Source: Clarireedia homoeocarpa
Taxonomy: Eukaryota; Ascomycota; Leotiomycetes; Helotiales; Rutstroemiaceae
Direction: 5' to 3'
Assembly (NCBI GenBank): GCA_001465935.1
Contig: LNKV01000005.1
Coordinates: 806,001-870,000 of the forward strand
DNA length: 64,000 nucleotides
Each line of letters opens with the position of its first letter. Within the stretch, counting starts at the first letter, position 1. The notes under the pieces were generated by a model that was given only the letters and a program-made list of their open reading frames with translations, did no database searches and was not told where the DNA came from. Below are positions 43,805 to 54,547 of this stretch, piece by piece. A program made the translations under genes and the position numbers.

Positions 43805-46671
43805 TTAGATTTCCCGACACCATTTTTGCATGACCCCTGGCAAGCTATCTACGCAGCCTGGAATTTCTTCGAGAGCAACGTCAACTTTCCACATGCGGCC
43901 TGCCAGTCCACCGACTTGTGCCGCACCTATAGCTGCTGGTATAAGTACATCATAATCGACCAATCGTTCCCAGGCACCTAAAGCTACGTCCCGCCCCCAT
44001 ACCTTGGCACTTCCTCCGAGTGCCGTTACTCCGGTGCTGGATGTCTGTATCTTATGCCTTGACGTCAAAGAGCTGTACTCGTCGTATGCCATAGCAAAAT
44101 TGCAAGTATCCGTGTCTAGGATGATATCGAGCCTTGCAGCAGCTATCAGCATAGCAAGTTCAAGATCAGATAGCCCTTGGAGAATATGGAGTTTAGAGTC
44201 TGGCGCCGACAGGGAATTTGACGCAAGGTTGAATGAATGGCCGCGTAAAGGAAAGTTCTGTGTTGATAGGCTGGCTATAGGAAGAACGCAGGAAGTGAAA
44301 AATGCAGGTACCGATTTAGACCGATAGAAGTACGATTGCAGATGGTGCTTGAAGGCAGTATCGTTGCTATATAGTCCCTAGTGAAATAGATTAGTTATCG
44401 AATTTTCTAATAACATAGCATCCAGACTCACCTCAATCAAAGACTCCCAAAATGTGAGGAAATCGTGCAGGCCTCGAACTGTCAGATCTAATCCCTCAAC
44501 CTTGTAATCATCGCTATCGACTAAAAGTCCTTCTTTGCATATGCTCCAGAAAGCCTGAAGACTTTGAGGTAGTGATAGATGTACATAGCGATGGCTGAAA
44601 CGACTCTTTACCCGTTTCTCAAGACTCTCTACAACATCTACGCGTGTTGTAAGACCTAGAACTGCGATAGGAGCTTTCCTAGCTTGTGCAATGTCAAACA
44701 AATTATAAAGCAGGGTCTGCCTAGAATGGGTTGTGAACCGATCGAATTCGTCCAAAACGAAGATTACAGACTTTGCAGCATGGCCTGCTTCAACGTCTGA
44801 AATCTCTGATGGATGGGATAGCAGAGCTAGGAGCGATGCCAATGTATCCGCGTAATTATTGACCTATGAAAGGATTAGCTATAGTTGAGTGTTGATATGG
44901 CGAGCATTTGTTTACCTTGCCACTGGGATCATCTTCAATATCCATTTCTCGCCCGAGCTGCCGCCAGATTTCACGCAATGCAAGTCGGTCATCTGTATGG
45001 ACAAATCCATTGAGCCGAACGACATGGAAGTTCTCCCGTTGATCCTTAGCCACATCAGATATTGCGGTTTCGACAAGCTATGACAATGTCAGTTAAAACA
45101 GCAGGCGTGATATATCGCGTCTTACTGTAGTTTTGCCAGAACCTCTTGCTCCAATAATCAACATCGAGTTGCCTTCTCCAGCCAAGACCGTCTGCTCCAC
45201 TAGCTGCTGTACTTTCTGCATCTCCTCATCATGTCCTCGGAGTTTGATTCTCCTTTGACCTGTAATTCTGTCGAGCAATATCCTTTGCATGGATCGTAAA
45301 TGATCCTCAAACCCTTCTATATCAGGTACCTCGTTGACTGCCGCAGCGTGCCTTGGACCATCATCTGCCCCTTTAGTACACTGCTTGCAAAACCAATCCC
45401 CGCGAGGTTTTTTAGGTATTCCATCACACTTCAGATGCACTGAATAGTCACAGTTGTCACATAGAATAATCTCGTTGGGCGGCTCCGATTCCAGGCCATT
45501 ACAAATTCCGCAAGTGATTTCCTCCACATCCTTAGTGGTACCTTCTCGAGCTTCCGATTCCTCTTGTCTAACACGCACGCATTTCTTGCAAAACCAATCT
45601 CCATCTGGTATTTTAGGTATAGTGTAGCATTTCTGATGTACTGCAAGCGTACAGCCGTCGCAGAAAAGGATTTCGTTTGGAGGTTCTGAGTCGAGCTCGC
45701 CACAAATTTGACACGCGGGATCCTCGTCATCTTGATTTGCCGGTGCATTGGGTATTTTTTTGGTCTCTGGTTTCTTGAGCGGGGATTTGGACTGTTTAGT
45801 GTCAATATGCCTATATAGACTTGAACAGGGGCAAGCGATCTGAATTGGGCGTAAATTGACAGCGAAGAACCATAGAACTTACCGCAATATCCTTGAATCC
45901 TTCTAGTTCTCCAACTGGAGACTGCTGAAATGCCACAGTCTTCCTAGCTGACTGAATTCTAGACTTGCTAGGCGTGAGAATGCCTCTTGGGAGGGCTGTA
46001 TCTGAATCTCTAAGTTCATCGTGCAATTGCTTAGGTCTACCGCGATTCAACGTACTGGATCCTGTGCGAGGCCCGGGCTTTCCCACAGATAGTTTTCCAA
46101 GTGCTTGGGATGGTTTGCTCGAAGTGATTCTGGTAGCGCGACTACTTTCTAACTTCGTAGGCGTCCCTGCAGGTTCAACCTCATCTTCGCTAGATGTGGC
46201 GTGCTCAGCTTTTCCCCTTGCGGTCGCGTCTTTATCTAATGCTTGTCTGGACAAGGCTTTCACTTGTTCCAGGCCATCCTTCTTCTTTCTTGGTCGCCCG
46301 ACGCTGCGCTTCGGAATGGGAGTAGCTTCGTTCGCTGCTGACTTCTGTGCCTGGGGTTTCTTTGCGCTTGTCTTAATCTTTGTTGTTTTGGGCGTGTCTG
46401 CGGTCTCTTTCTCGTCATCGGTAACCTTGAAATCGTATATACTCTTTTCATCTCCTAACCCATCTGCGCTGGTGTCATGATCTTCCGAGCCCAAGCCAAT
46501 TAAACTTCTGAAGCGGCTCGAAAGCCCGGTTAATCTAGAGGTGGGTGTCTCGACTTTTCGACGTTTCGTCACAGATATGGGTGTTTTCGCAGGCAATGGA
46601 GATAACTCATCTGCTCCGTCAGAAATTTGCGACCTGTGGCGTTTACGTGCGCTTGACCGTTCGGGTGCCAT
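43805..46671 (-). CDS. ORC4: Origin recognition complex subunit 4 with AT-hooks and two tandem PHD fingers (5 exons)
   Basis: Exons 46671-45883, 45791-45126, 45077-44916, 44863-44432 and 44377-43805, all phase 0, give 873 residues. The N-terminal third is basic and disordered with two AT-hook cores, GRPRK at 126-130 and GRPKQ at 211-215. Two consecutive C4HC3 PHD fingers follow, at 290-334 (C290, C293, C307, C310, H315, C318, C331, C334) and 357-401 (C357, C360, C374, C377, H382, C385, C398, C401). They share SEPPNEI and GDWFCK blocks, so they look like an internal duplication. The AAA+ module has Walker A GARGSGKTT (477-485) and Walker B VIFVLDEF (572-579), then the ORC4 C-terminal winged-helix region. 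ORC binds origins and loads MCM. AT-hooks in ORC4 are known from fission yeast; here PHD fingers add a histone-tail reader. Confidence 0.93.
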
Positions 46672-46796
46672 GTCTCACTGAACGTAAATTCGGACCACGT
46701 CTTGCGCTCAGTTTATTCACGTCGTGGGTGTGCTCGCTGGGAGTTCATCATTGTGCAAGGATCATTGTACATACAGAAGTACTGGTTGCTTGGGAG

Positions 46797-46802
46797 ACGC
46801 GT
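46797..46802. promoter_or_regulatory. MCB-like element ACGCGT upstream of ORC4
   Basis: Located 126 bp upstream of the ORC4 ATG; a second CGCG core (TCGCGT) is at about 46826. ACGCGT is the MluI cell-cycle box bound by MBF in yeasts and drives S-phase genes including replication factors. One site alone is weak evidence. Confidence 0.45.
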
Positions 46803-46860
46803 TCGGTAGCCGCAGCCGAGAACTGTCGCGTAAATTGAAAACGGCAACGTGTAAATTGAA

Positions 46861-46932
46861 ACCTCGTGAAGTTCTTAGGGGTAAACCTCGTGAAGTTCTT
46901 AGGGGTAAACCTTGTGAAGTTCTTAAGGGTAC
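46861..46932. repeat. 24-bp tandem repeat x3 upstream of ORC4
   Basis: The unit ACCTCGTGAAGTTCTTAGGG+GTAA occurs three times (46861, 46885, 46909). The third copy has three substitutions. Confidence 0.95.
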
Positions 46933-47695
46933 AGATCAGTCAATTGCGTAGTGAAGTAGGGTGCAATCATTCCAGTGGATGACAAGGTATATGTTACTCG
47001 AGTACTGATGACCCCCAATGATCATTTGGTACTTGTACAGACTGCTGGACCAAAGGACGACAGCAGAAGATGCATGGTTACGTTGTTAGTATTCGCACTG
47101 TTGAGATAAACATTCAATCCCCAGATTTGCTACCAGAGCTTGTTACACCAGCAGAGCTACAGAGTTCCTATTATCTGCTTTCACTGAGAAAAAGTACCGG
47201 CGTTGATTTGATGATGCCCGTCAGCGTGCTTGCTTCATTTATACGCATGCACCTCCAAAGTCTATTCTCTTTTAATGAGCATACCTACCACTATACAGGC
47301 ATCTTGTATGAAAGACTCGGTGACATTCATTTGGTGAAGGATGGTGATCTCCATGAGAGTTGGGACGTTGCTGAGATGTCATCACCCTCCAAGAATCTAC
47401 TCCTTTGTTGCACATCGTATTAAGGATGGAGCCATGTCCGGTCTATTGATAATTCCTGACGTAAATGAGATGCGCATTATCCGCTTTCGCAGAAAGATCA
47501 TTAGTTTTGTCAACGCCAGTACGCAAGAATGACTACCAGGCTATGATTCTGTTTGGTTTTTGGGCAGCAGTCGAGCGTTGCAGGAGGGTGGTGCGAGTTT
47601 GTGGCGGCTGGCTTGTGAAAGAGAATGTTTTCATTTTTACCCCAATTCAACATGCACACATACGAAAACTCTTTTCTTACAAAACTCAGGTGAAA

Positions 47696-49714
47696 CTAAA
47701 GGATAGTGATCTTTTTCTTCGTAAACTGATCGAGGAACGCCCGCTGTTGCGATGAGACTTCCAACATGCATATATCTTCCCATATGTACTGTGCAGGCTG
47801 TTTGTCAGTCTCGTCCATGACACGCGAGCACAGAGCAACAAAGTGAATGGGCGAATTCCATGTTCCAAAATTTCTTTTGTCAACGTTAAAAAAGCATCGA
47901 TGTCCATAGAAATGCGCCGCCTGTATGATTGCAAGTTTATGGCCGTCGTGCAAGCGTTGGCGGATATCCAAAATCTCGCTGCCCCGTCGCAAAGAGATGT
48001 CTCCAGGCCAGCCATTTACTGTCAGCTCGTGAACGAGCCAAACTGCCGTCAATCCTCCCGATTTACTGCCTCTGGATATCTTCCCGATATGGCATCTCTC
48101 GTGCTTCAGGCCGTCATATGGCTCACGGGGATATTTACTACGTGCTGCTGCAGGACCCCAGCGGTATCCATCTTTTTCGAGGCGCTGCATACCATTCATG
48201 AGGAAACAGGTCCTGATTCCTGTACGAATGCCGGCTTCGTAGACAAGTTTGCTCATATCGTCAATCGTCTCATTGCTGCAGGTCCGGCCGCATAGTAGGC
48301 TCCAAATTACAGGGATATCCTGCCTTCTTGATGCCTCCCGTTGAGCAAGAAGGCTCCCTGCGAAGTCAAAAGTCAAGTCTCGATCACGACTCAATTTCCC
48401 GAAGAGCTGAAAGAGACTCCGTTCGCTACCGGCAGAAACGAGTCTATCCGGGTCACCCTGCAAGTCCAGCTTCAGTCTCCGAGCGAGCTCCTCTTGTGAG
48501 ACCATCTTGTCGTCCTTGCAGAGGAGGTGAAGTTTCTTCCACCCCCGGATACCCTCGAGCATGGTCCACGCTCTTTGGTTCCAATTGCTGCTCGCCCACG
48601 TCTCTAGGAGTATCTTCATCGAAGCGACCCTACTGCCCACATATATGCCAGTGCATTTCATAATATCTCTGTCTATGATAACGACCTTTCCTGCATGAGC
48701 AAATATGTCATTTATACTCAATATTGCTTCCATGCGCAATCGATAATCTTCAGGAATACATGCCGCATCGATCCAGAAAGAGCGGCATACCACGCCGTGT
48801 TGCCTCTTTGCTGCTAATGAAGAGTACCATCGGTACAGACAGGTATTGATACCAGTCTCCGGTCGCCCTCCTTGGCCATGCTTCCATACATGAGAGATTG
48901 CCAGGGTGTGTCTGTCTGCTGGGACATATGTCATTGATTCGACAGTGGCAGCCTCCTTCTTGCTGACTACTTTGACGGCTCGAGGAGCTTGGGCCGTTGC
49001 ACATTCCTCGTAGGATTGTTTGTTCCAAGGTATTTTAGGACACTCCCCATCACAGCCATTGACGTGCATAGACTGATCCGTATCGTGTACAATGTTCAGT
49101 GTTTTGGGTTGCTGTTCAACTTCCAGTCGTGGTCCTTCAGCGCTTTCTGTCTGTCGAGACTCTGTACTGTAATCTTGGAAAGTTGGGGATTCGGAAAGCC
49201 CGGGCTCTGAGATCTGCGCAATGACTAAACCAGTATCCTCAGGTATCCGTTTAAATGCTTCTAGGTAGCCATCGATGTCTTCCCAACCTGATGATATTCC
49301 GGGTTTCTGGGGAGGCTCTGCAGGTGTCGGCTGCTCTACAGAGCGAGAGTCATCCTTGCTGTTTGTGAACAGTAGTAGATGTTCATCCTCTGGTTGCCAA
49401 GAGAAGAATTTCTTCACGCTATCATACACTCGAGTCCATCCCAAGGAGCTACTTTGCTGCCCGGAATCTATTACTTCTGACTCTATGGTTGCAAGTGTCC
49501 CACAAATTGTACAATCTGATGACATTTCGGATTTCTGGGGAGGCTCTGAAAGTGTCGGCTGCTCTACAGAGCGAGAGTCATCCTTGCTGTTTGTGAACAG
49601 TAGTAGATGTTCATCCTCTGGTTGCCAAGAGAAGAATTTCTTCATGCTATCATAAACTCGAGTCCATCCTAAGGAGCTACTTTGCTGCCCGGAATCCATT
49701 ACTTCTGACTCCAT
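47696..49714 (-). CDS. HET-domain (heterokaryon incompatibility) protein with internal tandem duplication
   Basis: A 672-codon frame from ATG 49714. Residues 2-64 and 78-140 are near-identical copies (offset 76 residues, 228 nt) with SLGWTRVYDSMKKFFSWQPE and DEHLLLFTNSKDDSRSVEQP. The HET core lies at about 271-350: LAISHVW, FWIDAACIPEDYRLRMEAIL, then KVVIIDRDIM, with the WTMLEG block at about 392. HET domains are related to TIR folds and trigger cell death after non-self recognition. The C-terminal 300 residues have no recognised domain. A first exon upstream (ATG 49853, GTAGAA donor near 49810) could lengthen the N-terminus in phase, and I cannot exclude it. The gene is divergent from a membrane-protein gene. 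Confidence 0.8.
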   Translation of the reverse strand: MESEVMDSGQQSSSLGWTRVYDSMKKFFSWQPEDEHLLLFTNSKDDSRSVEQPTLSEPPQKSEMSSDCTICGTLATIESEVIDSGQQSSSLGWTRVYDSVKKFFSWQPEDEHLLLFTNSKDDSRSVEQPTPAEPPQKPGISSGWEDIDGYLEAFKRIPEDTGLVIAQISEPGLSESPTFQDYSTESRQTESAEGPRLEVEQQPKTLNIVHDTDQSMHVNGCDGECPKIPWNKQSYEECATAQAPRAVKVVSKKEAATVESMTYVPADRHTLAISHVWKHGQGGRPETGINTCLYRWYSSLAAKRQHGVVCRSFWIDAACIPEDYRLRMEAILSINDIFAHAGKVVIIDRDIMKCTGIYVGSRVASMKILLETWASSNWNQRAWTMLEGIRGWKKLHLLCKDDKMVSQEELARRLKLDLQGDPDRLVSAGSERSLFQLFGKLSRDRDLTFDFAGSLLAQREASRRQDIPVIWSLLCGRTCSNETIDDMSKLVYEAGIRTGIRTCFLMNGMQRLEKDGYRWGPAAARSKYPREPYDGLKHERCHIGKISRGSKSGGLTAVWLVHELTVNGWPGDISLRRGSEILDIRQRLHDGHKLAIIQAAHFYGHRCFFNVDKRNFGTWNSPIHFVALCSRVMDETDKQPAQYIWEDICMLEVSSQQRAFLDQFTKKKITIL

Positions 49715-49745
49715 GGTTGCAAGTATTCCAAAAAATTGCGCAAGT
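49289..49745. repeat. 228-bp direct tandem duplication inside the HET gene
   Basis: Copy B starts at about 49289-49301 and copy A at about 49517-49529. The spacing is exactly 228 nt (76 codons). The copies differ at only a handful of positions over about 215 bp, including silent and conservative changes, which indicates a recent, frame-preserving duplication. Copy A extends beyond the annotated ATG. Confidence 0.9.
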
Positions 49746-50411
49746 CTTGGCTGCTGAGTGAAAGCCTCTAGTTTGTGGAAGTGTCTCTGGTACTTTTGTA
49801 CGTTCTACTCTTGAGCCGCTTCCTGATTTTTCCGGGGAAAATGATACCGACATTTTGATGTTACGTAGATCAATAAGCAATGCTGTCAACCTATAAAATG
49901 ACAAAGACCCGGCTCCTCAATACATACATGGAAATTTCGAGGATGCTTGCCGATTTGACGCCACCAGTGTCTTTGCACCCCCAGTTAGCTGCACTCGTAC
50001 GTGGTGGATTCTCAGGCGAGGAAATACGAAATTTAGGCACCCACTAGAAAGCAGAAGCTAACTTTGATGAGAGCAATGAAAACAATAATAGTAACTTATT
50101 TAACAAAGTACTGGTATTTTAGAGACTTGTATATTTTGGGGTTATGTGAAAATCTATAACTCCGACCGTTAGTCCACAACTATTTTACTCCAGCTTTCGG
50201 TAAAGGCGGACCTTGTCACAATTTGTGAAGGGTGTCATGCAAGCCACAGCGCTACGGATTCTGGGCGAAGTATATCATTCATTCGTGGTGGGCTGTGCCG
50301 AACACAAGCAACCCACACAGGCAGGCTATGCAGCATGCAAGCAAAATCCCGCAGAGTCTTCATTGATCGTTTTGCATTGACGAATTATCGTTGAGCCTCA
50401 TCCAGAGAGGT
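49715..50411. promoter_or_regulatory. Shared intergenic/promoter region between the HET and membrane-protein genes
   Basis: About 700 bp lie between two divergently oriented starts. No element could be assigned by eye. Confidence 0.4.
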
Positions 50412-51911
50412 ATGCATATTCATATTAGTGACGGGCTTCCGGCATACACAGAGCCACCGTCAAAACTCTCCACCTTTCTGGCTCGCTTTCTTTGTTGTGT
50501 CAAAAGTTTTAAACATTTATGCGATAACATTCTTGCCATACTGATAATTATGAACGTGGATCCACCAGCAAGTTATGGTACCGCCGCTGGCCTTCCACGC
50601 TTGCTTCCTGTCTCCAAGGATGGATCCAAACTCGTATTTGAGCTGGCTGCTATTCTTCCACTCATCATATATCTCGCGAGCGGCCGTCTACCATATCAGG
50701 TGGCGGGCCGTACCGCCTTGGCTGGCTTTATCGGTATTAGTATCCTCCCTCCGCTACGAGCACTTGAGAACATTGCCGACTTCCTCTCCGAGAGTTCTGA
50801 TTTTTTAGATCAGGCCTGCTCCATTAGTGAGCTTCGAAGAACGGTCTGGGACGCGAACTGGGGTAGTGTCTTCCCATGCGCCAACGGGTCGGCAAGCGAT
50901 ATCCTCACCAAGACTGCCATCCGCGGCATTACTAGGACCAAAATTCCGGATTACAACCCTTCGGACTTAGATGGAGGGCCTTCCGAGAAGTTGCCCACCG
51001 TTGTCAGCATCGAAAGAGCCAGATTCAAGATGAACCACCGCCGCCCCCAAACACTCTACATCCTGGACTGCTCCAGAAATACTGGTGGTTATCGCAGCTC
51101 TTCACGCCTCAGTTCGTCTGACCTTCCATTTTCTTGCGAGATTCTCCTTCTTCTCACCCTACTCGGGCTGTCAACATTGACAGCGATGTTCGGCCTTTAC
51201 GGCACCGCGGCCTGCATAGTCATCGGCTTGCTCTTCCGCATATCTATGTGCCTGGTCTGCATCACTCGGACATCAATGTACCTCCAGAACAATGAGAGTC
51301 CCGGATTAACTGGTTGCATGCTCGTTGCCATTCATGAAAATGCCTCAACATGGTATCTCTACCAAGGTTCTCGGGACATCATTGATACGTTACTCAACAA
51401 ACCTATGATACAATCGTTGACATCTCCCTTTGGTGCCGCCTTGCCTCTCTTCCTACGACTTCTCTCAGCATGCCAGATCTTCACCATGGCATACGTGGCG
51501 GCGCAGAAAGGCTGGGATGGAGTCGGTCTGCTCGTGGTCATCTGCGCGGCGATGATTTTCGACCGTCTATGCTATAGTGACAACCGACTGGCCCATCTAT
51601 GGCTCCGGCGAGAAGGTGTGGATGTTCGGGCAAGGTGCTTCGAGTTCGGTAGCCGAACGGCCATGATCGGAGCCATTCAGGTCCTCAAGAAGAATGATGT
51701 CGTATCCTGGATGGATGACATCCTTGTCCCAGCAGAACGCCGCGATGCTTGGCTAGCACGACTAAAGAAATCTGGAAGCGATGAGATCACGGGGCTGGAA
51801 AAGCAATTGAGTAATAATGACAAGGATTGGGTGGAATTAAATACTCAGCAGACGCTTTTAGCAGTGAAGACGATCAAAGATTCAGAGGTACCGGCAAAGG
51901 TTGAAGATTAG
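50412..51911 (+). CDS. Multi-pass membrane protein of unknown function, divergent to HET gene
   Basis: The frame opens with TTG at 50391; the first ATG is 50412, giving 499 residues in one exon (a later ATG at about 50550 is possible). Predicted membrane segments are about AAILPLIIYLASG, AGFIGISILPPLRAL, EILLLLTLLGLSTLTAMFGL with the following CIVIGLLFRI, ALPLFLRLLSACQIFTMAYV and VGLLVVICAAMIF. Between the second and third lies a soluble loop of about 150 residues. The C-terminal 100 residues are charged and cytosolic. It resembles uncharacterised fungal membrane proteins that often sit near HET or STAND genes, but I cannot name the family. Divergence from the HET gene suggests shared regulation; any functional link is inference. 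Confidence 0.7.
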   Translation: MHIHISDGLPAYTEPPSKLSTFLARFLCCVKSFKHLCDNILAILIIMNVDPPASYGTAAGLPRLLPVSKDGSKLVFELAAILPLIIYLASGRLPYQVAGRTALAGFIGISILPPLRALENIADFLSESSDFLDQACSISELRRTVWDANWGSVFPCANGSASDILTKTAIRGITRTKIPDYNPSDLDGGPSEKLPTVVSIERARFKMNHRRPQTLYILDCSRNTGGYRSSSRLSSSDLPFSCEILLLLTLLGLSTLTAMFGLYGTAACIVIGLLFRISMCLVCITRTSMYLQNNESPGLTGCMLVAIHENASTWYLYQGSRDIIDTLLNKPMIQSLTSPFGAALPLFLRLLSACQIFTMAYVAAQKGWDGVGLLVVICAAMIFDRLCYSDNRLAHLWLRREGVDVRARCFEFGSRTAMIGAIQVLKKNDVVSWMDDILVPAERRDAWLARLKKSGSDEITGLEKQLSNNDKDWVELNTQQTLLAVKTIKDSEVPAKVED

Positions 51912-54547
51912 TCAGGCGCTAGTTTGCTAGCCACCGTTCACAAAAGATCTGGGCTTGATTGGATAATGAAGCTTCTTGTTGGTTCTTAAGGGGATCGATT
52001 CGTGGCACCGCACTTAGTCATAAATCAGGACTATGTAGTTCATTGAATCGGGTTGATCATTCTAAACTAAGTGGGAAGAAGAGCCAGACTATATATACCA
52101 GCTCTCCCGTACTAATTACTATGCTACAGCGTGTATCCTATGTCCTGCAGTATCTCTCCCGTAGTTCAGTGAATATACTGAATCCGACACTTCTATTCAG
52201 CCTCCTGACTAAACTCATCTACTGTCACCTCATCCTGTTGTTGCTCGCGCGGACCTTCCTCCTCGTTATCCTGACCGCAAAGCCGTGAGCCAGACCGGAG
52301 CTCCTCTGGCCAGCCTCGGTCACAATCCTGATCAACCGGAGGATGCAACCAACGGACGGGATCCAGAATTGAGAACGCACTGAAACCACCGGTAGCAGGT
52401 CAGAAAAGCTGCAAGATACTTCTCTAGATGGCACAGCTTAGGATATTAAGGGTGGGAGCTGCAAGAGACCGAGGTTGTGGTAGAGAGGGAGCCGTCGCAA
52501 TGCAGCAGCAGAAAGAGCTCGGTCACCCAGATGTGGGTGATCAGGACTTGGTCGAGGTCGTCTATGCAGACGACCTGGAAGACAAGGAGGCCACCGAGAC
52601 TCTGCTAGCCGCAGAACCTAAGATCCCCGACGAGCATCGCTTTCAACTGCGTGGGATACGCACCCAGCCGCTTGCTGGACGCCAGACAAAGACGACCCAG
52701 TACCGTATAGGGGAATCGTCTAGACAGGTTCGATTTTTTGTTCAATTGTGATGACATACAAATATCAATGCTACGGTCGCCTTGCGAACGATCCTCTCAA
52801 GACTTGGTCCTACCGGTAGAAAGGGACATTAGTCGAGTTCACCGTATACGCTATGACAAAAGGAGCAAAGGCAAGAAAACTTTCGAGTATCTGGTCGATG
52901 AATCTGGCACCTGGATTACTGAAGATTAGTTGAGAATCTCATTCAGCCCTGTGTTAATCGCTGAGCTTAAAGGTAACTAGTTACCTCATAAATGCCCCGG
53001 TTTTGGAAATCTTGAGGAATAGGTTGCTGACGGAACATATTTCGAACAGCGTCCTGTCCTCGTCCTTTGAGCGAAGCACAACGTGACGAATACCGCCATA
53101 CGTTACGAGCCTCTCGCTCATCTGCACCAGCCGACCCTGTACTGGGGGGCAACCCTACAACGCTAAAGCAAGGGCACCAAAACATGCATATAGACATCAG
53201 TAGCGACATCGACCATTCTATGAATACTAATAATAACCACAACGCCTGGAATCCAAGCGACGAAGACCCACAACCTGCAAATAGACGAAAGCCACGCTCA
53301 GCATCTACCGTAACTCCAACCACCTCCCGAGGGCACGCCCCAAGGGTCCATGTCAGACAGCCCGGCCCCTTTGTTGCGTTGTCGACCGCCACACCTAAAA
53401 TTGACGATGCGCAACTTCAGGTTGATTACGAATGTCAGTTGACCTTTGTCATTAATAGCCACCAGCATGCCTCGCGACCCTTCCGAAGCCCGTCTAAGGC
53501 ATTAGAGGCGACATCAGTTACTGAGCATCGGCAGTGGTCATTCCAGGCTTCTTGAAATGCACTAGGATCGAAGATGATGTGACATAAAGTACACTCTTGA
53601 GTTCAAACGCCATCGGTCTCGGAGTACGTTCACATACCAATTGATCCTGCAGCACTGGAGAACAATCATAAAGCTGCTGCACATTCCAAGATACCCCAGA
53701 CACCGCTGAAGTCAAAGAAGAGCCGGGCTTCTTGGCCAAAGAAAGAGGATACGATATTTCAGACAAGGAAGTACGGTTGTTCGTGGAAACGATCCATGCG
53801 GACTTCCCTGGCCGAAGTATAGAAGCCATCCAAGTGCTCTATTCGACTATGTTCAACAGGTGATACTGCGCTGCGACAACACTGCAATGTGGATTTCTTT
53901 GCGGCAGCTCTGGGAATCTTCACGTACACTCAAAAATCCATGCGTTGTTCACCTGCACTCAATTTCGGCTCCAGTGGTTTTTTGCGTCGCAGGGAATTGA
54001 GCCTTCGATCTGCCAGTTCGATGGTAGATTGAGCTACAGCGATCGTGATGTTAGCAGTGACGATGTGGTCGAGCGGGGCTGGGAAGCGGACACCGTGGAC
54101 TACTTGCACTTGCTGGCATACTCCAGAGGGCAAGCCTTGGAAATGGAACCATGGCGTTGATACGACTCCAAACACAATACACACACGTCATGATGCGATG
54201 AGGCGTGCGTCAGGGTCTTCAGGTAGTTTCTTCGTGCCGTCAACCTTTTCTTTATTGAAATATTAATATATTTTATTCTCCTGTGCAATTTCTTCTAAAT
54301 CATTTATTGTTTTCACGCGACCACCAATATTATATCGCTTGCCTGACACCTTGAGAGTTCTATCCTTACTCCACAGCACTTCCTGATCACTTCGTCCGCT
54401 CGCCCGTCGCCTTCCAAGGTGATCACAGGTTGAACATATGGGTCAAGGACGGAGGAATCAATAGTGGCATCCACCATTCCAAGAGCAGCGGCCATGGCGA
54501 TAACACAAACGACGATGATGACGAGGACGACGAGGACGACGAGAACC
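51912..54547. other. Accessory zone with degraded coding-like fragments
   Basis: Several plus-strand stretches have protein-like, hydrophilic composition but cannot be joined into a gene: 52230-52370, 52428-52751 (VGDQDLVEVVYADDLEDKEA), 52741-52929 (a KKTFEYLVDESGTWITED tail, vaguely chromodomain-like), 53067-53555 (Asn/Pro/Ser-rich) and 54430-54648 (Asp/Glu run). Opposite frames exist throughout. I read the zone as decayed gene or retroelement debris. No LTR, TIR or reverse transcriptase motif was found. Confidence 0.4.

Larger units (their letters stand above)
46672..47695. other. ORC4 promoter region and 3' flank of the HET gene
   Basis: No gene is supported. The region contains an ACGCGT element and three 24-bp repeats (listed separately). 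Frames such as 47070-47423 lack motifs. Confidence 0.5.

Noticed and set aside
46724..46951. Plus-strand frame with REVLRGKP repeats
   Set aside because: Translation of the 24-bp tandem repeat upstream of ORC4; no homologue is expected.
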